Positions 34,404 through 43,926 of a DNA stretch of 64,000 bases are shown in pieces; position 1 is the stretch's first letter, and every line of letters begins with the position of its first letter. The notes beneath the pieces are model-generated. The model was not told the origin of the DNA. It saw only the letters and a list, made by a program, of their open reading frames with translations, and did not search any database. A program made the position numbers and the translations under genes. This DNA is from Bacteroidota bacterium (lineage in GTDB: Bacteria; Bacteroidota; Bacteroidia; NS11-12g; UBA955). The DNA lies in contig JAMLHC010000001.1 of assembly GCA_023957335.1 (NCBI GenBank), forward strand, positions 516,017-580,016. The letters are read 5' to 3'.

Positions 34404-35287
34404 TGAAACCGATTTGGAAACTAAAACTTAAAGCCTATTTTTCTTTTAATCATTACGAGAAAATAATAGTCTGGATTTTTATTACCCTTTTGATTGTATT
34501 GTCAGGAACCATGTTCTATGTCAATCGCAAACACTTTGATTCACACACTCCTCTTACTAACAACAAAGCACTTACTGACTCTTTGCAAAAATTGATTAGC
34601 AACCGAAATGAGAAAAAACAAACCGAAACTGCCCAGCCTTTTTATTTCAATCCTAACACAGCAGATAGTTCCACATTAGTATCACTTGGATTCTATCCTA
34701 AACTTGCTGCCAGACTTATCAAATACAGAACAAAAGCACCGTTCAAAAAACCCGATGATCTCAAAAAACTTTATGGAATCAACGATGATTTTGTGGATGA
34801 ACTGGCATCTTTTATGATTTTTGAAAAAGCTATCGAAACCCCTATAATCACTACAAAAATCCCTGCTTCCACTATAAAAAAAGAGAGCATCAAGATTGAA
34901 TTGAACACAGCACAAGCCGAAGAGTTCATGTTGATGAAAGGTATTGGAGTAAAGCTGAGTAAACGCATTGTTACCTATCGTGAAAATCTGGGCGGCTTTC
35001 TCAACCAATGGCAACTGCTTGAAGTATGGGGTATTGACTCATCTATCATTATACAAAATGAAGAATTGTTTACCATTGACACTTCACACATACAACATAT
35101 TTCCATCAATACTGCCGATTGGAAAACATTAAACAAACATCCTTATATTCAAGGCAGAGAAGCTTCTCTGATTATAAATTACCGATTACAACACGGCAAT
35201 TACCAATCTATTAATGATGTAAAGAAAATTAAAGCATTGTCGAAAGAATTCATTGACAAAATTGAACCCTATTTGATATTTGAGTAA
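34403..35287 (+). CDS. Helix-hairpin-helix (ComEA-like) membrane-anchored protein
   Basis: A 294-residue protein with one N-terminal helix (about residues 18-38, IIVWIFITLLIVLSGTMFYV) and three ComEA-type HhH units: FNPNTADSSTLVSLGFYPKLA at about 75, LNTAQAEEFMLMKGIGVKLSKRI at about 170 and INTADWKTLNKHPYIQGREASLI at about 235. Such repeats bind DNA without sequence preference. The first ATG overlaps the last base of the dprA stop. With dprA this may serve DNA uptake; related HhH proteins in Bacteroidota also occur without competence function. Confidence 0.85.
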   Translation: MKPIWKLKLKAYFSFNHYEKIIVWIFITLLIVLSGTMFYVNRKHFDSHTPLTNNKALTDSLQKLISNRNEKKQTETAQPFYFNPNTADSSTLVSLGFYPKLAARLIKYRTKAPFKKPDDLKKLYGINDDFVDELASFMIFEKAIETPIITTKIPASTIKKESIKIELNTAQAEEFMLMKGIGVKLSKRIVTYRENLGGFLNQWQLLEVWGIDSSIIIQNEELFTIDTSHIQHISINTADWKTLNKHPYIQGREASLIINYRLQHGNYQSINDVKKIKALSKEFIDKIEPYLIFE

Positions 35288-35392
35288 CAGATAGAGGTTA
35301 AGTTTATTTGCCAACATCTTGCACTTCTACCAATTATTCTGATTTTGTGCGCAATTCTTTATTGTCACTTATGCCCTCCATTTGATTCAAAT

Positions 35393-35423
35393 TTGCACAC
35401 AGAAATTTAAACCCTTATTTTCG
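35393..35423 (+). promoter_or_regulatory. Promoter of the acyl-CoA dehydrogenase gene
   Basis: TTG (35393-35395), 20 bases, TATTTTCG (35416-35423), a one-mismatch -7. The leader would be about 25 bases. Confidence 0.55.
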
Positions 35424-35454
35424 CACACTTATTTAAAAATAAACCTACGAAAAA

Positions 35455-36594
35455 ATGAACTTCGAAATTTCTGAAAGCCAACAAATGATTCGCGCAACTT
35501 GCCGAGATTTTGCTGAAAAATATATTCGTCCTGATTTTATGAAATGGGATGAATCTCAAGAGTTTCCGTTAGAATTATTTCACAAAATGGGAGAATACGG
35601 ATTAATGGGCGTAATAGTTCCGGAGAAATACAACGGTTCTGGACTTGGGTACTTCGAATACATGGATGCCATCATAGAAATTTCCAAAGTTTGCGGTTCC
35701 ATCGGATTGTCAATGGCAGCCCATAATTCCCTTTGCACAGGGCATATTTTGCAGTTTGGCAATGAAGAGCAAAAAGCCCAATGGTTGCCCAAACTTGCCA
35801 CAGGAGAATGGATCGGTGCGTGGGGGTTGACAGAAGCCAATACCGGCTCTGATGCCATGCGCATGCAATGTGTTGCCAAACAAGACGGCAATGACTGGGT
35901 TATCAACGGCTCTAAAAACTGGATAACACATGGCAAAACAGGCAATGTGGCTGTAGTGTTGGCAAGGACAGGTGAATTATTAGACTCGCATGGGATTACT
36001 GCTTTTGTGGTAGAGAGAGGCACTCCGGGTTTCAAAGCCGGGAAAAAAGAAAATAAGCTCGGGATGCGAGCTTCCGAAACTGCCGAAATGATTTTTGAAA
36101 ATTGCAGAATCCCAAAAGAAAATATCTTAGGTGAAGTAGGCAAAGGGTTTATTCAGGCAATGAAAATTCTGGATGGAGGACGCATTTCTATTGCTTCTCT
36201 CTCCTTAGGCATTGCAATTGGTGCGTATGAGGCAGCACTGAAATACTCAAAAGAAAGACATCAATTCGGGAAACCTATTTCCGACTTTCAAGCCATTTCT
36301 TTTAAACTGGCTGATATGAAGACTCAAATCGAAGCCGCAACATTACTTACTCAACAAGCTGCTGACCTGAAAAACAAAGGGTTGAGCGTAAACAAAGAAT
36401 CTGCATTTGCAAAATACTATGCATCTGAAGTGGCGGTTAAATGCGCCACCGAAGGAATACAAATTTTTGGCGGTTACGGATACACCAAGGACTTTCCGGC
36501 AGAAAAATATTACAGAGATTCTAAACTTTGCACCATAGGCGAAGGCACTTCGGAGATTCAAAAGCTCGTAATAGCAAGGGCTGTATTGAAATAA
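35455..36594 (+). CDS. Acyl-CoA dehydrogenase
   Basis: A 379-residue flavoenzyme of beta-oxidation, short- to medium-chain type by size. The signatures are [49 protein letters not shown], the dimer/FAD segment [21 protein letters not shown] and [22 protein letters not shown] with the catalytic Glu region in [11 protein letters not shown] near the C-terminus. It is a single gene with its own promoter; chain-length preference cannot be told. No SD precedes the ATG. Confidence 0.94.
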   Translation: MNFEISESQQMIRATCRDFAEKYIRPDFMKWDESQEFPLELFHKMGEYGLMGVIVPEKYNGSGLGYFEYMDAIIEISKVCGSIGLSMAAHNSLCTGHILQFGNEEQKAQWLPKLATGEWIGAWGLTEANTGSDAMRMQCVAKQDGNDWVINGSKNWITHGKTGNVAVVLARTGELLDSHGITAFVVERGTPGFKAGKKENKLGMRASETAEMIFENCRIPKENILGEVGKGFIQAMKILDGGRISIASLSLGIAIGAYEAALKYSKERHQFGKPISDFQAISFKLADMKTQIEAATLLTQQAADLKNKGLSVNKESAFAKYYASEVAVKCATEGIQIFGGYGYTKDFPAEKYYRDSKLCTIGEGTSEIQKLVIARAVLK

Positions 36595-36613
36595 TGAAAA
36601 TTAAAATCATTTT

Positions 36614-36643
36614 TTGGCAGAATAAGAATTAACATTATATTTG
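36614..36643 (+). promoter_or_regulatory. Consensus promoter of rpsU
   Basis: TTG (36614-36616), 19 bases, TATATTTG (36636-36643), the best match to the Bacteroidota consensus in the window. The leader is about 20 bases and contains the SD. Confidence 0.8.
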
Positions 36644-36654
36644 CAATCCCAAAA

Positions 36655-36664
36655 AAAGGAAGTG
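36655..36664 (+). promoter_or_regulatory. Strong Shine-Dalgarno sequence of rpsU
   Basis: AAAGGAAGTG, five bases before the ATG, pairs with the 16S 3' end (complement AAAGGAGGTG) at nine of ten positions. Nearly every other gene in the window lacks such a site. In Flavobacterium, bS21 helps to hide the anti-SD, and rpsU keeps an SD for feedback control; this site fits that model. Confidence 0.75.
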
Positions 36665-36669
36665 GATAA

Positions 36670-36864
36670 ATGCTAATAGTTAACATCAAAGAAAACGAGT
36701 CATTAGACAGAGCTTTAAAGAAATTCAAAAAGAAATTTGAAAGAACCGGAGTTGTAAAAGAACTTAGAGAAAGACAAGCTTTCATTAAGCCTTCAATCAA
36801 AAAGAGAAAGCAAATGATTAAAGCCCGTTACCGTCAACAGATGCAAAACGAAGAAATGGCTTAA
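36670..36864 (+). CDS. rpsU: 30S ribosomal protein bS21
   Basis: A 64-residue bS21: MLIVNIKENESLDRALKKFKKKFERTGVVKELRER in part, then a very basic C-terminal region (KPSIKKRKQMIKARYRQQM). It sits near the 16S rRNA 3' end on the small subunit platform. In Flavobacteriia structures bS21 with bS18 and bS6 sequesters the anti-SD, accounting for the near absence of SD use. The gene is monocistronic, with a consensus promoter, a strong SD and an intrinsic terminator directly after it, which suggests individual (auto)regulation. Confidence 0.95.
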   Translation: MLIVNIKENESLDRALKKFKKKFERTGVVKELRERQAFIKPSIKKRKQMIKARYRQQMQNEEMA

Positions 36865-36888
36865 TCAATAAATTGAAAAGATATACAG

Positions 36889-36917
36889 AGCTGTCCCCTG
36901 CGGGCAGCTTTTTTTTT
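36889..36917 (+). terminator. Intrinsic terminator of rpsU
   Basis: An 8-base-pair stem (AGCTGTCC with GGGCAGCT, one G-U pair) with a five-base loop, followed by nine T residues. It lies 25 bases after the rpsU stop. Confidence 0.9.
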
Positions 36918-36956
36918 ATATACTAAATTATTATCGAACCTCTTACAATAGTCCAA

Positions 36957-37997
36957 TCAACTTTTGGAACTCATTGCTGCTTTTACAAAATCTGTAATCA
37001 GATAACTAATCAACTTTCCCACCAAATTTGGATTTTTATCATCCCCGAGCAAAGGAGCAGATTCGCACATATGAACATAAGAAACATTGGGCTTAGAAGC
37101 AAAAAAATGCACAAAACGCCTGATAATTTCAATATCAAACCCGCTGGCTGTCATAGCACTACTGGGAACAAAAGCCAGTGAATCTAAATCTAACTCTATT
37201 CCAAATGGCTTCGAATCTATAAAAGCAGAAGCATCTATCATGGCGGACTCAAATGTTTTTTCGCATCTCACAGTCATCTGTTCATAAGAGGAAAATTGTA
37301 TGCGCTCCTTTTTATCAAAAAGTGTCTGAAAAATATTTGATGAGGTATAATTTTCATGTAATCCAAAAATGAAGTATCGGTGCAAAAAACCTTCCTCATA
37401 AGCATAAGAAAAGCCGTTGCCTGAATGCCTTCCCTCCAAAGCTCTAAAATCGGTGTGAGCGTCAAAATTGACAACATTCAACGGTACTCCCTTCCCTAAC
37501 GAAGTACCTTTTATATTGCCATAAGAATTATTGTGTCCGCCACCAATCACAATCGGGATTTTGCCTGCTGATACAACAGCTTGAATAATGGGCGTGAGTT
37601 TTCGGTCAATTTCTGCCACCAAATTGCGCAATTGCATGAGTTCATCTGGATTTTGTGGGTTTAAGGATTGTGCTTTTTGCATTTGTTCTTCCACATCAAG
37701 ACTTCCTAACACTAAAATTTCAGAACCTTTAATCAGATGATTGGATTGAGTATTGACAAGGTTTCTCAAAGCATTATCCCAAGCAGAAGCTGCCCCGATT
37801 CTTCCAAAGTTAGCTTTCACTCCCACATCCTCCGGCACCCCTAAAAGTACAAACCTCGCAGAAGAAGTTTTAAGATAATCTTCAACAGCAAGGTGTTCAG
37901 GAATGATATCAAAACACTCTCCCAACTTAGTTTCACCTTCTCTGACAGAAGTTATTTTCAGCAAATCAGATTTGGATATTGTAAACAGATTCTTCAT
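36957..37997 (-). CDS. Formimidoylglutamase-like ureohydrolase
   Basis: A 346-residue arginase-superfamily enzyme. Metal ligands are in IVIGGGHNNSYG (His), VVNFDAHTDFRALE (Asp, His, Asp) and GIELDLDSLA (Asp, Asp). The N-terminal region LLGVPEDVGVKANFGRIGAASA and the phrase RHSGNGFSYAYEEGFL are typical of the formimidoylglutamase (HutG) branch found in Bacteroidota, which would act in histidine breakdown to glutamate and formamide. No hutH, hutU or hutI lies nearby, so this is from family resemblance alone. The convergent rpsU terminator ends about 40 bases from its stop. Confidence 0.78.
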   Translation of the reverse strand: MKNLFTISKSDLLKITSVREGETKLGECFDIIPEHLAVEDYLKTSSARFVLLGVPEDVGVKANFGRIGAASAWDNALRNLVNTQSNHLIKGSEILVLGSLDVEEQMQKAQSLNPQNPDELMQLRNLVAEIDRKLTPIIQAVVSAGKIPIVIGGGHNNSYGNIKGTSLGKGVPLNVVNFDAHTDFRALEGRHSGNGFSYAYEEGFLHRYFIFGLHENYTSSNIFQTLFDKKERIQFSSYEQMTVRCEKTFESAMIDASAFIDSKPFGIELDLDSLAFVPSSAMTASGFDIEIIRRFVHFFASKPNVSYVHMCESAPLLGDDKNPNLVGKLISYLITDFVKAAMSSKS

Positions 37998-38056
37998 GAT
38001 AAACCCTCTGCGAATGTAGAAATTTTAGAAGGTTTGAAAAACAAGGATTGTCATTT

Positions 38057-41000
38057 TTATTTAAGCACCGTAACCGTGCCTTTCTGCATGTGATAGCTGT
38101 CATCCCAACCTGTATATGTAGCAATCCAAATAAATACGTTATCAAAAGGTTCATCTCCCAGATAATTACCATCCCACTGTTTGCCTTTATCATGGGTATC
38201 GAAAACCTTTTCGCCCCAACGGTTATATACTCTGATGTTAAACTCTTTGACAAAAACCGGCACAAATCCCCAGAGTTCATTAATACCATCATGATTGGGA
38301 CTGAAAGCATTGGGCACGTGCAGCAAAGGAGGTTGAACCAAATAAATAGTATTGGACGCACTGACAGCATTGAATCTCTCATTAGTATCGCGTTGTTGAT
38401 ATGCATCCACACGGAAATAATATCCACCCCACCAATAATCCAAGTCCAAATCTCGATAATTCAGCTTGTTCTGATTTAAACTCACAATAGGTCTAAGAGT
38501 CCCGGTATCTACACTGCGATTCAACACATATTCTTTCACACCTGAATTCCATTTGCGATAAGGATTCCAATTCAAATCAAAATACCATCGTTCGGAAACA
38601 CCTTGCAACACAATATTACAACCCATGTTTGATGTGTCACTGATATGCCCGCACTTATCCGTTATCTGTAAACAATAACAATAAGATTCCTTACTGACAT
38701 CCAGCCGGTTATCTGTATAAATTGTATCATTGACATTGGCAACTTCTGCAATTTCTTTCCATGCAATTGCACCTTGCACATTGTGTCCTCTGTATAGTTT
38801 GTAGCTGCGGAAATCATCCTCTACACTTTTTGACCAAACCACCTGAACGCTTTTATTGTCATCAGAAACTGTAACGGTAATTAACTGACTTCCAACAATG
38901 GGCGATTCAAACTCATCTTTGGAACAAATCCTAAAATCAAGGGTATCTGTCATTCCGCAAATATTTTCAGTAACTATAAAATAGCAGTAGTTCTGACTTT
39001 TCAAATCGAGATTACTGTTGTCCATCACAAAGCCACCTTTGCCGTCCGTAATTGTTTTTATTAAATGGAGTGTTCCATCTGGATATCTGCAAATCAAATA
39101 TGCTTTAGAGAAGTATGTTCCTGTTTCAAAGCTCTGCCATTCAACTTTGGTTTCATTTTTCACCAAGAAATCTAAACAAAGCACTTCCGGTCCGGGAGCC
39201 AAAGGCGGAGCTGTTACCAGAATTTTAATAATAGCAAACGCAGAATCACTATGCGGACAGCCACCATCTTCGATTTTAACCTTAATATAAATGGTATCTC
39301 CGGTCAAATGCGCACAATCGGGTTGCCATGTAAAATCAGCCCAAACTGTATCAGTAGAGGGTTTGCTTGATACCTGAATATGCGGGAAAGGCGCACTGCC
39401 ATTGATAAAATCCGATTCAAAACTAAGATTCAATATATCTTCATTATCCGGGTCTGTGCCAAAGTAAGAGAATGTAAGAGTTTGAGCAACCATAACCGTA
39501 AAGAAAGTATCTTTCACAAGCGGTTTTTTATTGCGTGCATCCATGTCAAACTTAAAAAGAGCGTTGTTACAATTTGAACTCTTATTTACCTCGCTAAAAG
39601 CTCCTGTAGTTGTTGGAAACATACTATTACCACCGCAACCTGCACACACCGAATGATAAATCACTCCACGTGCATCAAAACGACTTGTTCCGCCATCCAC
39701 GTGTTCATAAGCATTTACCATCGGTGATGATTTTCCACCTATATAAGTCCCGTAAATCAATTCTTTCATATCCTTAGAAAAAACTGCAAGCCAAAAATCC
39801 GAACCGTCAGTTGCTTTCTGAAATGCATCATTGCTAACCGGCATCAGGCTTGTGTTTCCTGTTCCAAAACCATAGAGGGAGTTAACCTTTCCTCCCCAGC
39901 CGGAAACATATATTTTTCCGCAATCATCAATTAGAAATGCAGTTGGTGCAATGTCCCTATTGCTTCTACCTGAACCAATGGTAGTAGAGAAGATGATACT
40001 TTTGAGGTCTTTTTCAAATTTTACTACAAACTGACTTGCACCATCATTCCGGAACACATTGCCCGTAACGGGAAACTTGCCCATAGTTTGACCAAATACA
40101 TAAGGATAGCCCTCTTTGTCGGTTTTCACCATATAACTTTGGTCATACTCGTCAGTACCGATCAGTGTCCCCGCAATTAATGCGCCCGAGGTCCGATTAA
40201 CACGAATAAGATAGCCATCCGGTTTGTCGTTCGGCATAGAAGAGCGATATCCACCAAGCCCATTCAGAAAAGCACCATTGTTAGTTCCGCCCGTAATAAA
40301 GACATCATTATCTGTTCCCAATGCTATTCCAAAGGCAGCATCAAAATTGTTGAATTGACCTATTTTTCCCGTACCAACATAACTGCTCCACAAGATTGTA
40401 GAAAGAGTAGGATTAAGTTTGATGGCAACTCCGCTTTGCGGGTTGTAATAACTGGATATAAAAGGTTTTACCAGAGGAAAATCAATAGAGGTCGTAGAAG
40501 ATGCTATATAGACATTGTCAGTTTCATCCACAATAACTTCTCCCCTAAAATCGTCTGCATAGTTTGCCAACAAAGGCAAATCACCGACTGCATTATGTGT
40601 CAAATCCCCATTGATGCCATCATCTCCAATACCGCCCACCAAGGCTGAAGCTATCAATGCGGTACCATTAGGGTTAAAAATGGTAACAAAAATGTTATAG
40701 GTAGTAACGGGATTAACAAGCGGGTCGTAGGAAAGCAAATTTTGCGTCATCGGAAAATCACGAGAGCGTGTTGAACCTAAGACAATTAACTGATCCATGC
40801 TGTTCACAATCATACTGTGGGGTTGTTCATTGCTACTTCCACCTAAAAAAGTTCCAAATAACAGTTGCGAACCATCCTTTGAATATTTATGAATACCGCA
40901 ATCCCTTGCCGGATAAGCAAAGCTACCATTTCCTCCCGGATTTTCATCTACTCCGCCATTATAGACAAGTTGATAAGCACCTGCACTCACAGGGAAACCT

Positions 41001-41839
41001 TTATCATTTGTAAAATTAAAGTTATAAACTGTACCTCCGGCATAACCATTACCGGCTAAGTCATAAGTGGCAGTAAACCCAAAATTGTCTGCATCAGAAC
41101 CCGAATAGGTTGAAAACACAAGAATAGGGTCAATAATCAGCTTGTGTCTGCGGTTGAAACGCTTGCCAAACTTAAATCCCAACACATTGCCATCCAACGT
41201 AAACTCAGCAGGAACACTCACTTTCTCGGCATTAATTTCCTGATAAACATACGGTGGAAACTCGGTCATATTACCCAGACCGGTTTTGATTTCAAATCCA
41301 TTTTCGGTTAGTTCGAGTTTATCCGCACCTTCGTATTGTATTCTAATTTGTTCCGGATTGCCTCCGGTTTTAACAATAAAATTATATTTAATCCCAAAGT
41401 CATTGTGCAAAATCTGCAAGTCAATATGAGGATATACTTCTTTGTAAAGCACTTGTTTATATGCCCTTAAGCCACTCCGCCATTGGTTGCGATTGTTGCT
41501 TAGGTAGTAATTAAAATAGGCTTCACTCGCTTCTGTGGTTTCTATCACAGGGTTTGGATTGGAGTTCAACAACTTGGACTTGATGACTTGCACGGGCAAA
41601 ATAGTCCTTGCATGTCTGTCGTGTTGAACCTTGTGTAGCGAATCTGAGTTATACAAAATCCAAGTCATGCCTTGTTTTTCAAGAAAGAGAAAACCGCTTT
41701 TGATGACAGCTTTCATTTCAAAATCACCGTCCCATTGCCCTTCATTTCGCACAAAACCTTCTTGAGCCCTTGCAGTATTGCAATACAAGTTTGCAAGAAT
41801 GATAAGAAAAAGGGTAAATATGCGTACTACATTCTGCAT
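38057..41839 (-). CDS. Large secreted beta-propeller protein with T9SS type B sorting domain (CHU_C)
   Basis: A 1260-residue exported protein, signal peptide ending near NTARAQ (residue 26). The N-terminal region (FVRNEGQWDGDFEMKAVIKS to about residue 230) is the domain that starts many Bacteroidota SBBP-repeat proteins. A central region of about residues 240-800 contains SBBP-like propeller units, e.g. GNGYAGGTVYNFNF, LGSTRSRDFPMTQN, VYISGWGGKVNSLYGFG. Fibronectin-like segments follow (about 880-1150). The C-terminal 90 residues are the gliding-motility-associated CHU_C domain: VPNAFSPNHDGINELW, IRVYNRWGEKVFDT, WDGNYLGDEPFDNVFIW, ending MQKGTVTVLK. That is a type IX secretion signal (type B). 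So it is a T9SS substrate, likely attached to or released from the cell surface. A role in adhesion is a guess. Confidence 0.9.
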   Translation of the reverse strand: MQNVVRIFTLFLIILANLYCNTARAQEGFVRNEGQWDGDFEMKAVIKSGFLFLEKQGMTWILYNSDSLHKVQHDRHARTILPVQVIKSKLLNSNPNPVIETTEASEAYFNYYLSNNRNQWRSGLRAYKQVLYKEVYPHIDLQILHNDFGIKYNFIVKTGGNPEQIRIQYEGADKLELTENGFEIKTGLGNMTEFPPYVYQEINAEKVSVPAEFTLDGNVLGFKFGKRFNRRHKLIIDPILVFSTYSGSDADNFGFTATYDLAGNGYAGGTVYNFNFTNDKGFPVSAGAYQLVYNGGVDENPGGNGSFAYPARDCGIHKYSKDGSQLLFGTFLGGSSNEQPHSMIVNSMDQLIVLGSTRSRDFPMTQNLLSYDPLVNPVTTYNIFVTIFNPNGTALIASALVGGIGDDGINGDLTHNAVGDLPLLANYADDFRGEVIVDETDNVYIASSTTSIDFPLVKPFISSYYNPQSGVAIKLNPTLSTILWSSYVGTGKIGQFNNFDAAFGIALGTDNDVFITGGTNNGAFLNGLGGYRSSMPNDKPDGYLIRVNRTSGALIAGTLIGTDEYDQSYMVKTDKEGYPYVFGQTMGKFPVTGNVFRNDGASQFVVKFEKDLKSIIFSTTIGSGRSNRDIAPTAFLIDDCGKIYVSGWGGKVNSLYGFGTGNTSLMPVSNDAFQKATDGSDFWLAVFSKDMKELIYGTYIGGKSSPMVNAYEHVDGGTSRFDARGVIYHSVCAGCGGNSMFPTTTGAFSEVNKSSNCNNALFKFDMDARNKKPLVKDTFFTVMVAQTLTFSYFGTDPDNEDILNLSFESDFINGSAPFPHIQVSSKPSTDTVWADFTWQPDCAHLTGDTIYIKVKIEDGGCPHSDSAFAIIKILVTAPPLAPGPEVLCLDFLVKNETKVEWQSFETGTYFSKAYLICRYPDGTLHLIKTITDGKGGFVMDNSNLDLKSQNYCYFIVTENICGMTDTLDFRICSKDEFESPIVGSQLITVTVSDDNKSVQVVWSKSVEDDFRSYKLYRGHNVQGAIAWKEIAEVANVNDTIYTDNRLDVSKESYCYCLQITDKCGHISDTSNMGCNIVLQGVSERWYFDLNWNPYRKWNSGVKEYVLNRSVDTGTLRPIVSLNQNKLNYRDLDLDYWWGGYYFRVDAYQQRDTNERFNAVSASNTIYLVQPPLLHVPNAFSPNHDGINELWGFVPVFVKEFNIRVYNRWGEKVFDTHDKGKQWDGNYLGDEPFDNVFIWIATYTGWDDSYHMQKGTVTVLK

Positions 41840-41922
41840 GAAAGAACAAAAATAGGTGATTTGATGTTTGGCTAATACATTTTAGATGAAATTCGCAGCC
41901 CGAAAGTTGTTTATAAACTACA

Positions 41923-42852
41923 ATGGAATCTCCTTTACGTATAATCTTTTATGGCACTCCTGAATTTGCTGCTCATTCACTCCGCCAAATTCATGCAGCA
42001 GGATTCAACCTTGTGGGTGTAGTTACCGCACCCGACAAACAATCAGGACGAGGTTTGGCAATGCATAGTTCGGAAGTAAAGAAAACCGCAGAATCACTTG
42101 GAATTGAAGTCTTGCAACCCACTAATCTCAAATCTGATGAATTTCAACAAGAGCTTTCCAGACTCAAGCCGGATGTACAGGTAGTGATTGCATTTCGTAT
42201 GTTACCTGAATCAGTGTGGGCGTTTGCACCTCACGGCACTTTTAATCTGCACGCCTCGCTGTTGCCTCAGTACCGAGGTGCTGCTCCTATCAACCATGCT
42301 ATCATCAATGGAGAAACTGAAACCGGAGTTACTACTTTCTTTATCGAAAAGGAGATAGATACCGGTAAAATTATTTTGCAAACCAAAGTTGCTATCTCTC
42401 CGGAGGATAATGCCGGCACACTGCATGACAAACTCATGCGGGCGGGAGCCGACTTGGTTATTCAGACCTTGTATGCACTCCAAAAAGGACAAGTCATCAC
42501 ACACACTCAAAGCACTGAAATCACATCGCTCAAACCGGCACCCAAGATTTTTTCGCAGGATTGTATGATAGATTGGAACAAACCCGCTTCTGAACTTAGA
42601 AACTTCGTGCGTGGACTATCACCTTATCCAACCGCAAAGACTAGTTACAACAACAAACTTTATAAAATTTTTGATATCCAAGTTGCAACGGATTCATCTA
42701 TGAACAAACTACAACCGGGTGAATGGAAAGTAGAGAAAAATCAACTTTATATTGGTACGCAGGACCATAATGTAATTGTCAAAGAAATACAGCAAGAAGG
42801 CAAAAGAAGGATGAAATCCGAAGAATTTTTAGCCGGCTGGCGTGAGCATTAA
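41923..42852 (+). CDS. fmt: Methionyl-tRNA formyltransferase
   Basis: A 309-residue Fmt that formylates initiator Met-tRNA. It begins RIIFYGTPEFAAHSLRQI and shows APDKQSGRGL, the formyl-tetrahydrofolate site GTFNLHASLLPQYRGAAPINHAI with catalytic Asn and His, and TGVTTFFIEKEIDTGKII with the conserved Asp. The C-terminal tRNA-binding domain (about 205-309) has LRNFVRGLSPYPTAKT. It is single and divergent from the CHU_C gene. Confidence 0.95.
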   Translation: MESPLRIIFYGTPEFAAHSLRQIHAAGFNLVGVVTAPDKQSGRGLAMHSSEVKKTAESLGIEVLQPTNLKSDEFQQELSRLKPDVQVVIAFRMLPESVWAFAPHGTFNLHASLLPQYRGAAPINHAIINGETETGVTTFFIEKEIDTGKIILQTKVAISPEDNAGTLHDKLMRAGADLVIQTLYALQKGQVITHTQSTEITSLKPAPKIFSQDCMIDWNKPASELRNFVRGLSPYPTAKTSYNNKLYKIFDIQVATDSSMNKLQPGEWKVEKNQLYIGTQDHNVIVKEIQQEGKRRMKSEEFLAGWREH

Positions 42853-42897
42853 TATTGAAAAGATAAGAGAATATAGGTATTTAGTTGCTCTATGGGT

Positions 42898-43926
42898 TTA
42901 GAGTTCAAATCCTTTCCCTAATTTTTGTTGCCATCTCCATGCGGATATCAACATTTCAGCTAAGTTTCGTTTGGTTTTCCAACCCAGTATTTTATTTGCC
43001 TTTGCGGGATTAGCCCAAACTTGCTCCACGTCTCCTTCTCTTCGAGGTCCATAGATATAATTCAGTTTCTGCCCGGTTGATTTTTCAAATGTTTCGACTA
43101 CTTCTGTAACCGAATTACCTATTCCGGTTCCCAGATTATACACTTCAAAATGTCCATCTGTTGCCCCAAAATCAGGCTTGCTCAAGCGTTCAATAGCTAA
43201 AATATGTGCATCTGCCAAGTCGCACACATGCAAATAATCTCTGACACAAGTTCCGTCCGGTGTGTCATAGTCTTTGCCGTGAATGGTAAGTTCTTGTCTG
43301 AGTCCGGCAGCAGTTTGAGTAATATAAGGCACTAAATTATTGGGAACTCCCAAAGGCAACTCGCCAATTTCAGCACTTGGATGTGCACCAATAGGGTTAA
43401 AATACCGCAGAGATACTACTTGGAATGACTTATCATCCTTGAGGATTTCCTCACAAATTTTTTTTGTATTTCCATAAGGCGAAGTTGGAATTGCTACGGG
43501 TGAATCTTCTGCTACAGGTAGTTGTTTTGGTTGACCATACACAGTACAAGAAGATGAAAAAACAATTTGATTACAATTAAATTTGTGCATCACTTCCATT
43601 AGTGAAATTAAGCCACCCACATTATTTCTGTAATAGAGTAAAGGCTTTTGTACACTTTCTCCCACAGCTTTAAATGCTGCAAAATGAATAACGGACTGTA
43701 TCTGATGTTTTGCAAAAACAGTTTCTAAAGCCTGTTTATCATTCACATCAAGCTGATAATAAATGACTTTTTGATTTGTTATTTTTTCGATTCCTTTCAA
43801 CACATCCACGGACGTATTGCTCAAATTGTCAACAATCACAGGCACATAACCTTTGGCACACAATTCCACCACCGTATGCGAACCAATAAAACCCAACCCT
43901 CCCGTAACTAAAATCTCTTTACTCAT
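42898..43926 (-). CDS. galE: UDP-glucose 4-epimerase
   Basis: A 342-residue extended SDR enzyme. NAD binding is by ILVTGGLGFIGSHTV at the N-terminus; the catalytic set is Ser/Thr in FSSSCTVYGQP and Tyr-x3-Lys in SPYGNTKK. GKDYDTPDGTCVRDYLHVCDLADAH and YNLGTGIGNSVTEVV are hallmark GalE phrases. It overlaps the acetyltransferase gene before it (ATGA) and so belongs to a small surface-sugar unit. Confidence 0.95.
   Translation of the reverse strand: MSKEILVTGGLGFIGSHTVVELCAKGYVPVIVDNLSNTSVDVLKGIEKITNQKVIYYQLDVNDKQALETVFAKHQIQSVIHFAAFKAVGESVQKPLLYYRNNVGGLISLMEVMHKFNCNQIVFSSSCTVYGQPKQLPVAEDSPVAIPTSPYGNTKKICEEILKDDKSFQVVSLRYFNPIGAHPSAEIGELPLGVPNNLVPYITQTAAGLRQELTIHGKDYDTPDGTCVRDYLHVCDLADAHILAIERLSKPDFGATDGHFEVYNLGTGIGNSVTEVVETFEKSTGQKLNYIYGPRREGDVEQVWANPAKANKILGWKTKRNLAEMLISAWRWQQKLGKGFEL

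Noticed and set aside
35580-36143. 187-codon frame antisense to the acyl-CoA dehydrogenase gene
   Set aside because: It lies wholly inside a conserved enzyme gene on the other strand and shows no protein-like motif.
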